Shown one piece after another: positions 49,005 to 58,229 of a stretch of 64,000 nucleotides of DNA. The DNA lies in the NCBI RefSeq assembly GCF_009937975.1, contig NZ_AP018441.1:1178001-1242000 (forward strand), read 5' to 3'. How positions within the stretch are numbered: the first letter of the stretch is position 1; the number at the start of each line of letters is the position of its first letter. The position numbers and the translations under genes were made by a program. Under the pieces are notes generated by a model. The model was not told the DNA's origin. It did no database searches and saw nothing but the letters and a program-made list of their open reading frames with translations. The DNA is from Undibacterium sp. YM2. Its GTDB lineage: Bacteria; Pseudomonadota; Gammaproteobacteria; Burkholderiales; Burkholderiaceae_D.

Positions 49005-51875
49005 TTACCAGAATTTGTAATTCGCGCTAACTGTGAAGTAGCGACCCAGCGGGTTATGCAGAGACTGGTTATAGCCAACTGTACCTGCACCCGGATCATA
49101 CGGCGCTTTGGAATCAAACAGATTCTGGATGTTGCCGCTGATAGTCAGGTTTTTGATACCTGTGTAAGCATAGTTGACATCGATCGTAGTCCAGCTTGCG
49201 ATCTTACAATCCATATTGTAGTTGCTGTACTTAGGCAGACCACCGAGGCTGTAGGCTGTGGATGGTTGACCAGTACCGTAGTAGCAATATGGAACTGGGT
49301 ATTCAACAGTACCATCGTAACGACGCAACAGGGAGACTGAATCAACAAAGTTGATCGAGCCACTTACTGCGTGCGCTCCGTTGGTCCATGCTGTGCTCAG
49401 GGATGCTTTCAGTTTTGGAATCGCACCACGATTCAAAGCCCAGTTAGCAACACCAACATTACCGCCAACCAGGTTGAACTCTGGATCGCCAGGTGAACCA
49501 GCACTTCTGTAAGAGAAGATATAGTTCAGGTTCAGTTTGGTTGTCAGGTTACCGTAGGCACCCAAAGAAGTACGCAAGGTCGTGTCGATGTCCACACCAG
49601 TTGTTTCTGTACTACCCTGATTGATGTATGGGGTAAACACAGAGAAAATCGGGCCGGAATTTGGAATCACATTGCCATTCGCGTCCTTGATCCATGTACC
49701 AGGATTGGTATCACGGATAACCAGGCCAGGATACTGGGCTGGATGCTGGATAACAACGTCAGTACCCAGCAAGGCAACTTCGCCTTCTTTCCTGATTTTG
49801 TAGAAATCCAGTGCGACGTCAAAGTTCTTGGTCGGTGCCAGGATCAGACCGATAGTCAAGCTCTTGGAGGTTTCTGGTTTCAGGTCAGGGCTGGAACCGG
49901 CAACACCGGAAATGCTCTTGCTGCAATCAGACTGATCTGCACCAGTTACCGCTGTTACGCCATCTGGGCAACGGATAGGATCAGCTGTCGTGGTGAAGTA
50001 CTGTGTACCACCTTTAACAATCTGATTCAAAGCCGGAGCACGGAAGCCTTCAGCATAGGTACCACGGAAAGAAATGCTGTCGTTTGGTGTCCATTTCAGG
50101 CCCACTTTTGGTACAAAAGAACCTTTCAGATTTGGATATTTATCGTAACGACCGGCAAAATCCATTTCAAAAGTTTTGCTGAATGGTGTGCGCAATTCTA
50201 CGAAAGCAGAGCTGACATTACGCTCGCCAGACAAGAATTGATTGACCAGGCCCAAAACGTTACCGCTTGCTGTTGCAGGGTCAGGCGTCAACTGCATTTT
50301 TTCTTTGCGCAATTCAAAACCTGTCGCCAGGCCAATTGCACCACCAGCCAACTGGCCGATTTCAGTACTGGCTTTGGCATCCCACTGAGTAATTTCAGAG
50401 GAATTGTGGTTGACCAGTGGACGACTGACGGATGGGTCAGCAGCTACTTGAGCAATCGATTTATTTTGCGTGATCAGTTTTTGAACAGCGTCTAACTGGA
50501 TGAAGCCATTCAAGGTTTCTTCACGTTTGACTTTATTCCAGAGAATTGCTGTTTCCCAATCCCAGTTGAAATTGCTGCCCTTGATACCTGCTACCAGACG
50601 TGCTGCATCATTTTCATTTTTGGAGCCGCCAGGAATATTTTCAAAGCGGTACAAAATCGCTGCACGAGAAGTCGGGAACGGATTGTCAGGATGGCCAACA
50701 GGCAAGATCGCCTGGAAGCTTGCAGCTGCACCCAGTTGTGGGAACGCAGACGCTGCTGTACGGCCGTCGATAGTACGTGATACGCCAGTGTATTTGCGTT
50801 CTGTTTTGGAGTAAGCGAATTCACCGAAAGCGCTGATATTGTCATTGATGCGCAATTGACCGCGGGACAGGAAGTTAATATCCTGAGCTGCGCCTTGAGA
50901 TTCAAGGTATTGGTTACCGTTATAGTTACAGAATGTACGGCCTGTCAGGTAGCTGGTCGCTGCCAGGTTGTACTGCGGGCCACCCACCAGTTGCTGGGAA
51001 GTAGGGCAGTTCAGCGCATTGACGATATTCGCATTAGGGAATGCGCCACTGGTGAAGAAGGAATTGCTGCCAGGTGTACGTTCTCTGAAGAAGATAGGGC
51101 TGGCGCTGATAGAGCTGTAGTAAGGAATCAATGTCGCATTGATATCCTGGTACATGCTTTTTTCCCAGGCAGTAGCATCTTGCAGTTTGGTGCTGTCGCG
51201 CTTGGAGATATCCAATGTCGCAAAGACGTTGTAGCCGTCGTTGGAGAAATTACCTACACCAGCGAAAATATTGGCTTTTTGACGGCCAAATTTGCTGTGG
51301 GCATCAGAGGATACAGAGGCAGAAGCTTGCGCGCCCTGGTAATCCTGCTTGGTAATAAAGTTGATGACACCGGCAATAGCGTCAGAGCCATACACCGCAG
51401 ATGCGCCATCTTTGAAAATATCAATGCGTTCAAGCGCAGAGATAGGGATCGAATTCAAGTCATACAGTGTGGATTGACCGTCGTTTGGATTGGCATACGC
51501 TGCTGGCGTCATGCGGCGGCCATTCAACAGGATCAAGGTGGACGAAGAACCCAGTCCACGCAAGGATGCAGTTGCGACACCTTTGGAGAAACCGCCATCG
51601 ACGTTATCAAGCGCGCCGCCCGTACCGATCGCAGGGATTTTCTTCAAGAAGTCAGTGACAGTTGCAGCACCGCTTTCACGAATTTCTTTTGCAGTAATAA
51701 TTTGTACTGGAGACGTACCTTCTTTATCCGTGCGCTTGATGTTAGAGCCGGTAATTTCAATACGTTGTGGTGCTTCAGTCTGAGCGTGGGCAAAACCCCC
51801 GATCAGCATGGAGCCAGCAAATACGCTGAGCGCCAGGCGCACGGACTGCACGCCTATTTTTTCTTTAAATATCAT
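49005..51875 (-). CDS. TonB-dependent outer-membrane receptor (peptide-type)
   Basis: 956 residues. Signal peptide 1-31 (ending GGFAHAQ). TonB-box-like QRIEITGSNIKR at about 37-48 is followed by the plug domain (about 55-170: SPVQIITAKEI, GGFSKGVATASLRGLGSSSTL, GSDAIAGVINFITK) and a 22-strand barrel to the C-terminus ending NYKFW, an aromatic end suited to Bam assembly. It imports a ligand with energy from TonB-ExbBD. The neighbouring peptidases point to a peptide ligand, but the binding residues cannot be read from sequence. GAGG lies eight bases before the start. It is divergent from a zinc metalloprotease gene. Confidence 0.92.
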   Translation of the reverse strand: MIFKEKIGVQSVRLALSVFAGSMLIGGFAHAQTEAPQRIEITGSNIKRTDKEGTSPVQIITAKEIRESGAATVTDFLKKIPAIGTGGALDNVDGGFSKGVATASLRGLGSSSTLILLNGRRMTPAAYANPNDGQSTLYDLNSIPISALERIDIFKDGASAVYGSDAIAGVINFITKQDYQGAQASASVSSDAHSKFGRQKANIFAGVGNFSNDGYNVFATLDISKRDSTKLQDATAWEKSMYQDINATLIPYYSSISASPIFFRERTPGSNSFFTSGAFPNANIVNALNCPTSQQLVGGPQYNLAATSYLTGRTFCNYNGNQYLESQGAAQDINFLSRGQLRINDNISAFGEFAYSKTERKYTGVSRTIDGRTAASAFPQLGAAASFQAILPVGHPDNPFPTSRAAILYRFENIPGGSKNENDAARLVAGIKGSNFNWDWETAILWNKVKREETLNGFIQLDAVQKLITQNKSIAQVAADPSVSRPLVNHNSSEITQWDAKASTEIGQLAGGAIGLATGFELRKEKMQLTPDPATASGNVLGLVNQFLSGERNVSSAFVELRTPFSKTFEMDFAGRYDKYPNLKGSFVPKVGLKWTPNDSISFRGTYAEGFRAPALNQIVKGGTQYFTTTADPIRCPDGVTAVTGADQSDCSKSISGVAGSSPDLKPETSKSLTIGLILAPTKNFDVALDFYKIRKEGEVALLGTDVVIQHPAQYPGLVIRDTNPGTWIKDANGNVIPNSGPIFSVFTPYINQGSTETTGVDIDTTLRTSLGAYGNLTTKLNLNYIFSYRSAGSPGDPEFNLVGGNVGVANWALNRGAIPKLKASLSTAWTNGAHAVSGSINFVDSVSLLRRYDGTVEYPVPYCYYGTGQPSTAYSLGGLPKYSNYNMDCKIASWTTIDVNYAYTGIKNLTISGNIQNLFDSKAPYDPGAGTVGYNQSLHNPLGRYFTVSANYKFW

Positions 51876-52475
51876 TATTGTTCCCTCTTTGTTGATAGAC
51901 CAGATGCAATCGGGTGCCGGATCCGTTTGGCAGACAGGTTTAGTTCAGAAATTTTGTAAATTTACAAACAATCCTGTGCTGCTGCCTGATGAAATGCTGC
52001 CAAATCCATCCTCTTTATAATTGCGTGCGGGAAGTGAAAGGCAATGAATCAAACAGAACTTTATTATGTAAATAAAATACCTTTCGGGGAAAGCATTTGT
52101 TACTTTTTTTTGAGCGCTTGTTGTTTGACGACGACAGGAAATGAAAATTTAATTTCTAATTTTCCATGAAAATGACTTTTCAATATCTTTTTGAAAATTC
52201 ATTTATATCGATATAAATTCCGGTTATAAGCTTATAAAAGCTGGAAAAAAGTATCAGTTTCAAGAAAATATGATGGATTTGCGGTCATTTAGCGGTTTAA
52301 TATAAACCCGAGAAATGCGAAAAAATTTTCAAATTTCCGAATTTCTGTAAAAATCCAACCTATTGATAAGTTCCTGCAATATGTAAGAACTTGTAACGAG
52401 AAACAAGGTCTATGAACTGAGCAAATCCTTGCTTAGTGAGTAGTTTGCGGCCAATTCATCCAACCAGGAAAAAAT
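51876..52475. other. AT-rich divergent region with two perfect palindromes
   Basis: No gene is supported in 600 bases between the receptor (minus) and the metalloprotease (plus). Two perfect palindromes lie five bases apart: ATTTATATCGATATAAAT at 52201-52218 and TTATAAGCTTATAA at 52224-52237. They are candidate operators for a regulator of both genes. The region is much more AT-rich than its neighbours. Confidence 0.5.
52201..52237. promoter_or_regulatory. Paired perfect palindromes, candidate operators
   Basis: An 18-base and a 14-base perfect palindrome are separated by five bases. They are placed in the shared intergenic gap, 325 bases from the receptor start and 240 from the metalloprotease start. 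Confidence 0.45.
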
Positions 52476-55121
52476 ATGAAATTGTCAAAAGAAGTACATT
52501 TTAAGAAAAAGACCTTACTCCTTTTGTTATGTGCATTGAGTGAGGCAGCCCTTGCCCAGACACCTCCCGCGACCCCGGCCGCTGCACCTGCTACAAATGG
52601 CGCTGCGACAGCTACACCAGCGGTTGCGCCAGCGCCTGCAGCAACACCTCCTGCCGGATTGCGTCCTTTTAAAGATGTTATCAAAGACGCTAAAGAGCTC
52701 AAGGGATTTTTTAATTTGTACCAGAAAGACGACAAAGTCTGGCTGGAAATTCGCCCCGAGCAATTTGATAAACCATTCCTGTTTACTTACAACATCCCGA
52801 ATAGCATAGGTGAGCGTGGTTTGTATGGCAGCCAGATGGGTCGTGGATATCAGGCCGTGTTCAAAAAAATTGGTAATCAGGTACAACTGCTGGCCAAGAA
52901 TACCCAGTTTTATGCCACTCCAGGCACGCCACAGGCGCTCGCTGTTTCACAAGCGTTTTCCGATAGTCTGCTGGCCAGCGCCAGCGTATTGAGTACGCCC
53001 AATTCAGAGTCGAAAGGCATCCTGGTCGATGCCAGTGCCTTGCTGTTTAATGATATCCCTGGTTATTCAACGAGCCTGGAATATGCCTATCGCGCCATGT
53101 ATGTGCTGGACAAGGCCAACACCAGCTTTGGCAAGCTGAATACGGATGAGTCTCTGGCAGGTTTGTTTGTGAATGCACATTTCATGACACCGCGCATTGC
53201 TGCGTCTCCATTGGTACCACCGCCGGTAGCTCTCCCTACGCCCCCACAAACGACACCTGATCCGCGCAGCTTTTTCGTCGGTTTCTATTTTAATTTCTCA
53301 GCGCTGCCAACCGAAGCCATGCGACCACGCCTGGCAGATGACAGGCTCGGGCATTTTGTGACGACCAGCTACGATTTCACCGAAGACATCAAACCCAAGA
53401 CTTCGCGTTACTACGTGAATCGCTGGCGCCTGGAAAAGCAAGACCCGACAGCCGCACTGTCGGAACCAAAACAGCCTATCGTGTATTGGCTGGACAAGAA
53501 CGTGCCAGAGAAATATCGTAAATCGATCACTGAAGGCGTGCTCGAATGGAACAAGGCTTTTGAAAAGATAGGCTTCAAAAACGCCGTGGTCGTCAAACAG
53601 CAAACTGAAAAAGACGCTTTTGATACCATGGATTCTCGCCATGCCTCGATACGCTGGTTTGTCGGTGCAGACGTCGGCTTCGCTATTGGCCCTTCACGTG
53701 TCGATGAGCGCAGCGGCGAAATTCTGGATGCAGATATCGGTATGTCGGATGTCTTTGCCCGTGGTGCCCGCCGCATGATAGGTGAAGATGCACAGACACA
53801 TGCGCTGCATGCCCAGGGTGACTGTAATTTTGCCCACGAAGCATCAATGGAAATGGGTTTCGCCATGGACTTGCTGGATGCCCGTGGTGAAATGGACATG
53901 GACAGCCCAAAAGCCGAAGCACTGGCACAAGCCTATGTCAAAGACGTCATCATGCACGAAGTTGGCCACACTCTGGGCTTGCGTCATAACTTCCGTTCTT
54001 CCACGATCTATACCCTGAAGCAATTGCAAGACCCGGCGTTCACCAAAGTCAATGGCATGGCTGGCTCAGTTATGGACTATGTGCCTTTCAATCTGGCGAC
54101 CAAGGGTGAGCCTCAGGGCGAATACGTCATGTCTTCCCTCGGCCCCTATGATTACTGGGCAATTGAATATGCCTACAAGCCTATCGATGCCGACAAGGAA
54201 AAAGAAGAGCTGACCCGTATTGCTTCACGCTCTACCGAGCCTTTGCTGGCGTATGGTACGGATGAGGATTCTGCGGGCACCATGGTTTCAGACCCCGATG
54301 TTAACGTCTTCGATCTGGGTTCTGATCCGCTGGTCTATATACAAAAACGTTTGACGATTTCACGCGAATTGTGGGACAGGCTGCAAACCCGTCAGTTAAA
54401 AGCGGGTGACAGCTATGAAACCCTGCGCCGTAGTTTTGAATATGGTTTTGGTCAATTTGCCCGTACCGTACCTCTGGCGACGAAATATGTCGGCGGCACC
54501 ACTTTCTTGCGTGACCACGCTGGTACTGGCCGTGCCACTTTCACGCCTATCGCGGTAGAACGTCAGCGCCAGGCTTTGAAGCTGGTATCTGACAGCCTGT
54601 TCACGGCCAAGAGCTTTGTATTTACACCAGAGCTCCTTAGCCGTTTGGGTGTCGATCACTTCCAGCGTGCCAATCGTAATGACGTGTCTATCTCCACACG
54701 TTTGCTGGGTCTGCAAACTGCGGCCCTGGATCAATTGATGTCTGATCTGGTGGCACAACGCATGCTCAATAATGCAGAGAAATTGCGCGACCCTAAAAAG
54801 GTATTGTCCCTGCATGAGCTGTACGGAAACCTGCAATCGAATATCTGGAGTGAGCTGGCAAGTGGTACAGATATCAGTTCGGCCCGCCGCAATCTGCAAC
54901 GTGAACATCTGAAGCGTTTGTCGAATGCCTTGCTGAAACCGTCTGCAACTACACCGGCTGATGCCCGTAGTTTGCAAAGGGAACAGGCAAATCAGTTGTT
55001 GGTAGCTATCCGTGGTGCAGTCGGCAAGCCTATGAGCCCGGAATCCCGTGCGCATTTGTCTGAAAGTCTGGCTACTTTGAATGAGGTATTGAAGGCTTCA
55101 CTGGTGAGGGCTGGCGTTTGA
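52476..55121 (+). CDS. Periplasmic zinc metalloprotease (DUF5117/DUF4953, gluzincin-like)
   Basis: 881 residues. Signal peptide 1-27 (ending SEAALAQ), then an Ala/Pro/Thr-rich linker (about 28-65), a DUF5117-type domain (FFNLYQKDDKVWLEIRPEQFDKPF), and a catalytic domain with the extended zinc motif MHEVGHTLGLRHNF (about 490-503). The DGRHASIRWF-like segment (MDSRHASIRWFVG) and the conserved Met-turn-like SVMDY after the zinc motif match DUF4953 metallopeptidases. The family occurs with TonB receptors in Bacteroidetes and Proteobacteria and is assumed to cut peptides in the periplasm. It is divergent from the receptor at 49-52 kb and ends before a strong terminator. Confidence 0.88.
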   Translation: MKLSKEVHFKKKTLLLLLCALSEAALAQTPPATPAAAPATNGAATATPAVAPAPAATPPAGLRPFKDVIKDAKELKGFFNLYQKDDKVWLEIRPEQFDKPFLFTYNIPNSIGERGLYGSQMGRGYQAVFKKIGNQVQLLAKNTQFYATPGTPQALAVSQAFSDSLLASASVLSTPNSESKGILVDASALLFNDIPGYSTSLEYAYRAMYVLDKANTSFGKLNTDESLAGLFVNAHFMTPRIAASPLVPPPVALPTPPQTTPDPRSFFVGFYFNFSALPTEAMRPRLADDRLGHFVTTSYDFTEDIKPKTSRYYVNRWRLEKQDPTAALSEPKQPIVYWLDKNVPEKYRKSITEGVLEWNKAFEKIGFKNAVVVKQQTEKDAFDTMDSRHASIRWFVGADVGFAIGPSRVDERSGEILDADIGMSDVFARGARRMIGEDAQTHALHAQGDCNFAHEASMEMGFAMDLLDARGEMDMDSPKAEALAQAYVKDVIMHEVGHTLGLRHNFRSSTIYTLKQLQDPAFTKVNGMAGSVMDYVPFNLATKGEPQGEYVMSSLGPYDYWAIEYAYKPIDADKEKEELTRIASRSTEPLLAYGTDEDSAGTMVSDPDVNVFDLGSDPLVYIQKRLTISRELWDRLQTRQLKAGDSYETLRRSFEYGFGQFARTVPLATKYVGGTTFLRDHAGTGRATFTPIAVERQRQALKLVSDSLFTAKSFVFTPELLSRLGVDHFQRANRNDVSISTRLLGLQTAALDQLMSDLVAQRMLNNAEKLRDPKKVLSLHELYGNLQSNIWSELASGTDISSARRNLQREHLKRLSNALLKPSATTPADARSLQREQANQLLVAIRGAVGKPMSPESRAHLSESLATLNEVLKASLVRAGV

Positions 55122-55212
55122 TCCAGTCGTTTAAAGTAGTCGTTTAGTGCAGTCATTTTTTGCAGCATACAGTATTAGCATCATTTTCAAATACTGACTT
55201 CTGGCAAGCTCG

Positions 55213-55242
55213 AAGCCCCGTGTAAAAGCACGGGGCTTTTTT
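55213..55242 (+). terminator. Intrinsic terminator after metalloprotease gene
   Basis: AAGCCCCGTG (55213-55222) pairs perfectly with CACGGGGCTT (55229-55238), followed by T residues. It lies 91 bases after the stop. Confidence 0.85.
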
Positions 55243-55714
55243 CATGTTTGCTGAAAAAATAGAATAGCGAGCGACTGTTTTGCCCTTTACTCAAGCTGAG
55301 TAAGTAATGCATGCCAAGTTTTAAATTGAACGCATTTTCCAATTGGATTGCTGATTTATTCTGATATCAAATGCTTGTATAAATGGGAAAAAATTTATCC
55401 ATTTATTGTTGATGTAGCATTCATTGTGTGATATTTTATAAAATATAATTTAGCAACTTATGCTGACTTAAAAGTGTGCTATCGATATATGTTTTTTGCT
55501 GTTTTTTTAAGTTAAAGCAGCCTTTATTTGCCTGTGCTGTTGGGTATATGGCTGGGTGAAGAAGTGCGGAAAAAGAATTCAGGCATGTGGTTGTATGCAT
55601 GGAAGTGCATAGTCCCGTGCCAGGATGCTGTTCCAGGCACAAAAAGCCGGGAATGGTGCAAATGCTTATGTCTGAACAGACATAATTTATTTACCTACAA
55701 TGGAGTAGTGTCAA
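55243..55714. other. AT-rich intergenic region upstream of double-glycine peptide
   Basis: No gene is supported, apart from short chance frames. It contains the perfect palindrome ATATTTTATAAAATAT at 55431-55446 and a poly-T stretch near 55500. It presumably holds the promoter of the peptide gene. Confidence 0.5.
55431..55446. promoter_or_regulatory. Perfect 16-base AT palindrome
   Basis: ATATTTTATAAAATAT reads the same on both strands. It lies about 270 bases upstream of the double-glycine peptide gene and is a candidate operator, although AT-only palindromes also arise by chance in AT-rich DNA. Confidence 0.3.
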
Positions 55715-55909
55715 ATGCGTTTGATTTCAAATGAAGAATTGAGCCTGATTGCCGGCGGTGACGGTGAAAGTCCAGATAATCCAATCATTGCCTCACCAGT
55801 TGAGATTGTTGGGGTTGTCCCCAGAGAAATTGTAGGGCCAGGAAATCCCCCTCGCCCTAATGGACCGATCCCTACTCCTTATCAGCCGCCTATCACTAAA
55901 ATAGAGTGA
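55715..55909 (+). CDS. Double-glycine leader peptide with proline-rich core
   Basis: 64 residues. The leader MRLISNEELSLIAGG has the class II bacteriocin/microcin pattern (E-L-x-x-I-x-G-G), normally cut after GG by a C39 peptidase-containing exporter. The predicted 49-residue core has 13 prolines, no Cys and no Trp, and repeats such as VEIVGVVPREIVGPGNPP and PIPTPYQPP. GGAG lies nine bases before ATG 55715 and a terminator follows at 55928-55956, so it is a free-standing gene. No exporter, immunity gene or modification enzyme is seen nearby. Flanking genes are peptidases and TonB receptors, suggesting a secreted, perhaps signalling or antimicrobial, peptide. Confidence 0.6.
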   Translation: MRLISNEELSLIAGGDGESPDNPIIASPVEIVGVVPREIVGPGNPPRPNGPIPTPYQPPITKIE

Positions 55910-55927
55910 GCCTGAGCTAGATTCTTG

Positions 55928-55956
55928 AAAAGCGCCAAATTCTTGGCGCTTTTTTA
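55928..55956 (+). terminator. Intrinsic terminator after peptide gene
   Basis: AAAAGCGCCAA (55928-55938) pairs with TTGGCGCTTTT (55943-55953), followed by further T. Confidence 0.85.
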
Positions 55957-56001
55957 TTGACTGTATCTTCCTGCTTCATTTTTCCAGGAAATGACAGAAC
56001 A

Positions 56002-56033
56002 AAAAAATCCCCTGCAATCACAGGGGATTTTTT
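56002..56033. terminator. Two-way intrinsic terminator
   Basis: AAAAAATCCCCTG (56002-56014) pairs with CAGGGGATTTTTT (56021-56033). It most likely ends the S9 peptidase gene on the minus strand (stop at 56078) and backs up the peptide-gene terminator. Confidence 0.85.
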
Positions 56034-56077
56034 GTCTTGCATATTGAACTTGGCTAGGATTGCCTAAAGAATCAACA

Positions 56078-58129
56078 TTATTTCTTCAAACACTGAGCAA
56101 AGAATTTTTCGCTGCGGTTGTATAAGTCAAATACGTTAACGTCTTTGTTGAAACCATGTCCTTCTTCTGGATAGACCTTGTAATCCAGGGTTTTACCAGC
56201 TTTCAACAAGGCATCACGCATTTTTTCACCATGAATCAAAGGAACACGCTTGTCATCGGAGCCCATGGTCAGCATGATGGGGCCTTTGACGTTGGCGGCA
56301 TTCCTGGCTGGTGAGCGCAATTCAAACAAGGCGGCATCAGCTTTGGAATCACCTACCCAGAGTTTGAACTCATTGTTCAGGTAGCCGCCGGTTGCCGCGT
56401 CGGCATTTTCAGAGGTATCTGACCAGGAAACGTTCTGCAAGAGGCCGAGATCACTAACGGCTACGACAGAACTGGCGCAACGCCACAAGTCTGGGTCTCT
56501 GGTCATGCCCTGCAGGGAGGCATAGCCACCGTAACTACCACCCATCAGCGCCATGCGTTTTTTATCGACGATGCCTTCCTGCACCAGGAACATCGCACCA
56601 TCATTGATATCATCCTGCATGGTGCCGCCCCATTGTTTCCACGCCTTGACATAATGGTTGCGACCATAACCTTCAGAACCGCGTGGTTCCAGTTCCAGGA
56701 CGGCATAGCCACGTGAGGCAAAGAATTGTGCTTCAGGCCAGCGCCCCCAGGAAGAAAAGTGGAAACCACGCACCATAGGGCCGCCGTGAATATTTATGAT
56801 CAACGGCAGGTTCTTGGCTTCAGTGCCTTTAGGCAGGGTCAGGTAGCCATATACCGGCAGCCCGTCGCGGGCCTTGAAGCCTATGTATTTACGTTCTGCC
56901 ATCAAGGCTGGATTTGCCCACTCACGCTCCTGAACTATAGGTTCCAGAGTTTTCTTTTGTGTGTCAAACAAATAGTAGATGCCTGATTGAACATCTGACG
57001 TGGAATGCACCAAAGCTTTGCTTCCATCAGCAGATAACCTGAAGGTATTTTGAGTTGCGGGCAGGGATGCATCAATTTGCTCAGACAGGGTTTTTCTTGC
57101 GCTATTGCCAAACCAGACATGTACTGGTTTGGCTGCATCATAGGCCAGGCCCACGACTTTGCCGGCATCGTCACCACCTTCGCGTATCAAACGTGCACTG
57201 CTACTCTGGCCGTTAATATCAAATATGGGATCTGCGTGCACCATCTCACCAAATTTCTTGGTGACAGTGTCATATTTAAAAACGGCCATTTTATCCAGGC
57301 CATCTTTGTTGGTAGAGACATACAAGGTGCGGTCATCATTGTCAAAACCCAGCACATCGTACATCGTGCCATCGTTGTAGCTGGATTGTTCAAATATTTT
57401 TTCCCATTTTTCACTGTCGGGAGCACGGTGATAGTAAGCAGTCATCTGTGGCTGACCAGCTGCCGGACGGATTTCACCTCTTTGTGCGATGCGCGGACGT
57501 TTGTGGGTATCCAGTTCCCAGCCTTCTGTACGGCCTGGGGACTCGAATGTCAATAATTGCGAGCGCCTGGTTTTGAAGTTGAATTTATAGACATCCGCAT
57601 ATTCCTTGCTTCTTCCACGCATGGAAACATAGGCTTCTGGCGAATCATTGCCTTCTGCCATGATGATGCTGTCAATATGAATGTCGCCTTTCTTGCGTTC
57701 ATTCGTATTTTCCAGCTCCATGCTTTTATCATTGTCTATATCGTAGTAGTAGGAGCCTTTATAGACAAAACGGCCCCTTGCTTCTTGTCCGTCAGCAGTG
57801 CGATAGAACAGATACTTATTACCTACCCAGCGACTCTCCGCGACGTCAAAGCGGGGAGATGAAGTGATGACTTTGGCTTTGCGCGTAGCAAGATCTATCA
57901 ATACCAGATTGCCACGGCCATTCAGTGGCACGATGGCAGCGATGGTTTTTCCATCTGGTGACATCGACAAGTCACGGTAATCTGTCAGTTTAAAGAAGAC
58001 TTCTACCGGTATGTCGGCTGCGCTCTGATATGCCTTGGTTTCTGCAGGGGCCCCGGCATGTGCAGCGCAGACAGGTAAGACAGCAAAAGCGGCAACGATC
58101 AAATGTTGCAGCGTTGTACGAAATTTCAT
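56078..58129 (-). CDS. S9-family peptidase (prolyl oligopeptidase-like), exported
   Basis: 683 residues from ATG 58129, with AGGAG six bases upstream; an ATG at 58153 lacks a site. Signal peptide 1-23 (ending CAAHA). A propeller-type N-terminal domain (about 45-410) precedes the catalytic domain: Ser in MALMGGSYGGYASLQGM, Asp in GSDDKRVPLIHG, His in EEGHGFNKD. It is the same family as the protein at 46878-48875, but not a close copy. The TonB receptor gene at 58230-60830 lies 100 bases upstream on the same strand. The pair looks like a peptide import and cleavage unit. Confidence 0.92.
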   Translation of the reverse strand: MKFRTTLQHLIVAAFAVLPVCAAHAGAPAETKAYQSAADIPVEVFFKLTDYRDLSMSPDGKTIAAIVPLNGRGNLVLIDLATRKAKVITSSPRFDVAESRWVGNKYLFYRTADGQEARGRFVYKGSYYYDIDNDKSMELENTNERKKGDIHIDSIIMAEGNDSPEAYVSMRGRSKEYADVYKFNFKTRRSQLLTFESPGRTEGWELDTHKRPRIAQRGEIRPAAGQPQMTAYYHRAPDSEKWEKIFEQSSYNDGTMYDVLGFDNDDRTLYVSTNKDGLDKMAVFKYDTVTKKFGEMVHADPIFDINGQSSSARLIREGGDDAGKVVGLAYDAAKPVHVWFGNSARKTLSEQIDASLPATQNTFRLSADGSKALVHSTSDVQSGIYYLFDTQKKTLEPIVQEREWANPALMAERKYIGFKARDGLPVYGYLTLPKGTEAKNLPLIINIHGGPMVRGFHFSSWGRWPEAQFFASRGYAVLELEPRGSEGYGRNHYVKAWKQWGGTMQDDINDGAMFLVQEGIVDKKRMALMGGSYGGYASLQGMTRDPDLWRCASSVVAVSDLGLLQNVSWSDTSENADAATGGYLNNEFKLWVGDSKADAALFELRSPARNAANVKGPIMLTMGSDDKRVPLIHGEKMRDALLKAGKTLDYKVYPEEGHGFNKDVNVFDLYNRSEKFFAQCLKK

Positions 58130-58229
58130 GTTTACTCCTAAAAATGGGGGCACTAGGCCCCCAAAAATTTGATCCTGTATTTACTTGTACATGGATGCAA
58201 TGCTGCGTATTTTTCAATAATCGCTTTGA

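Noticed and set aside
50856..51959. Plus-strand open frame of 367 codons antisense to the first TonB receptor
   Set aside because: Antisense to conserved plug sequence; no ribosome site; composition of the predicted protein (rich in Cys, Arg, Ile) looks like a shadow.
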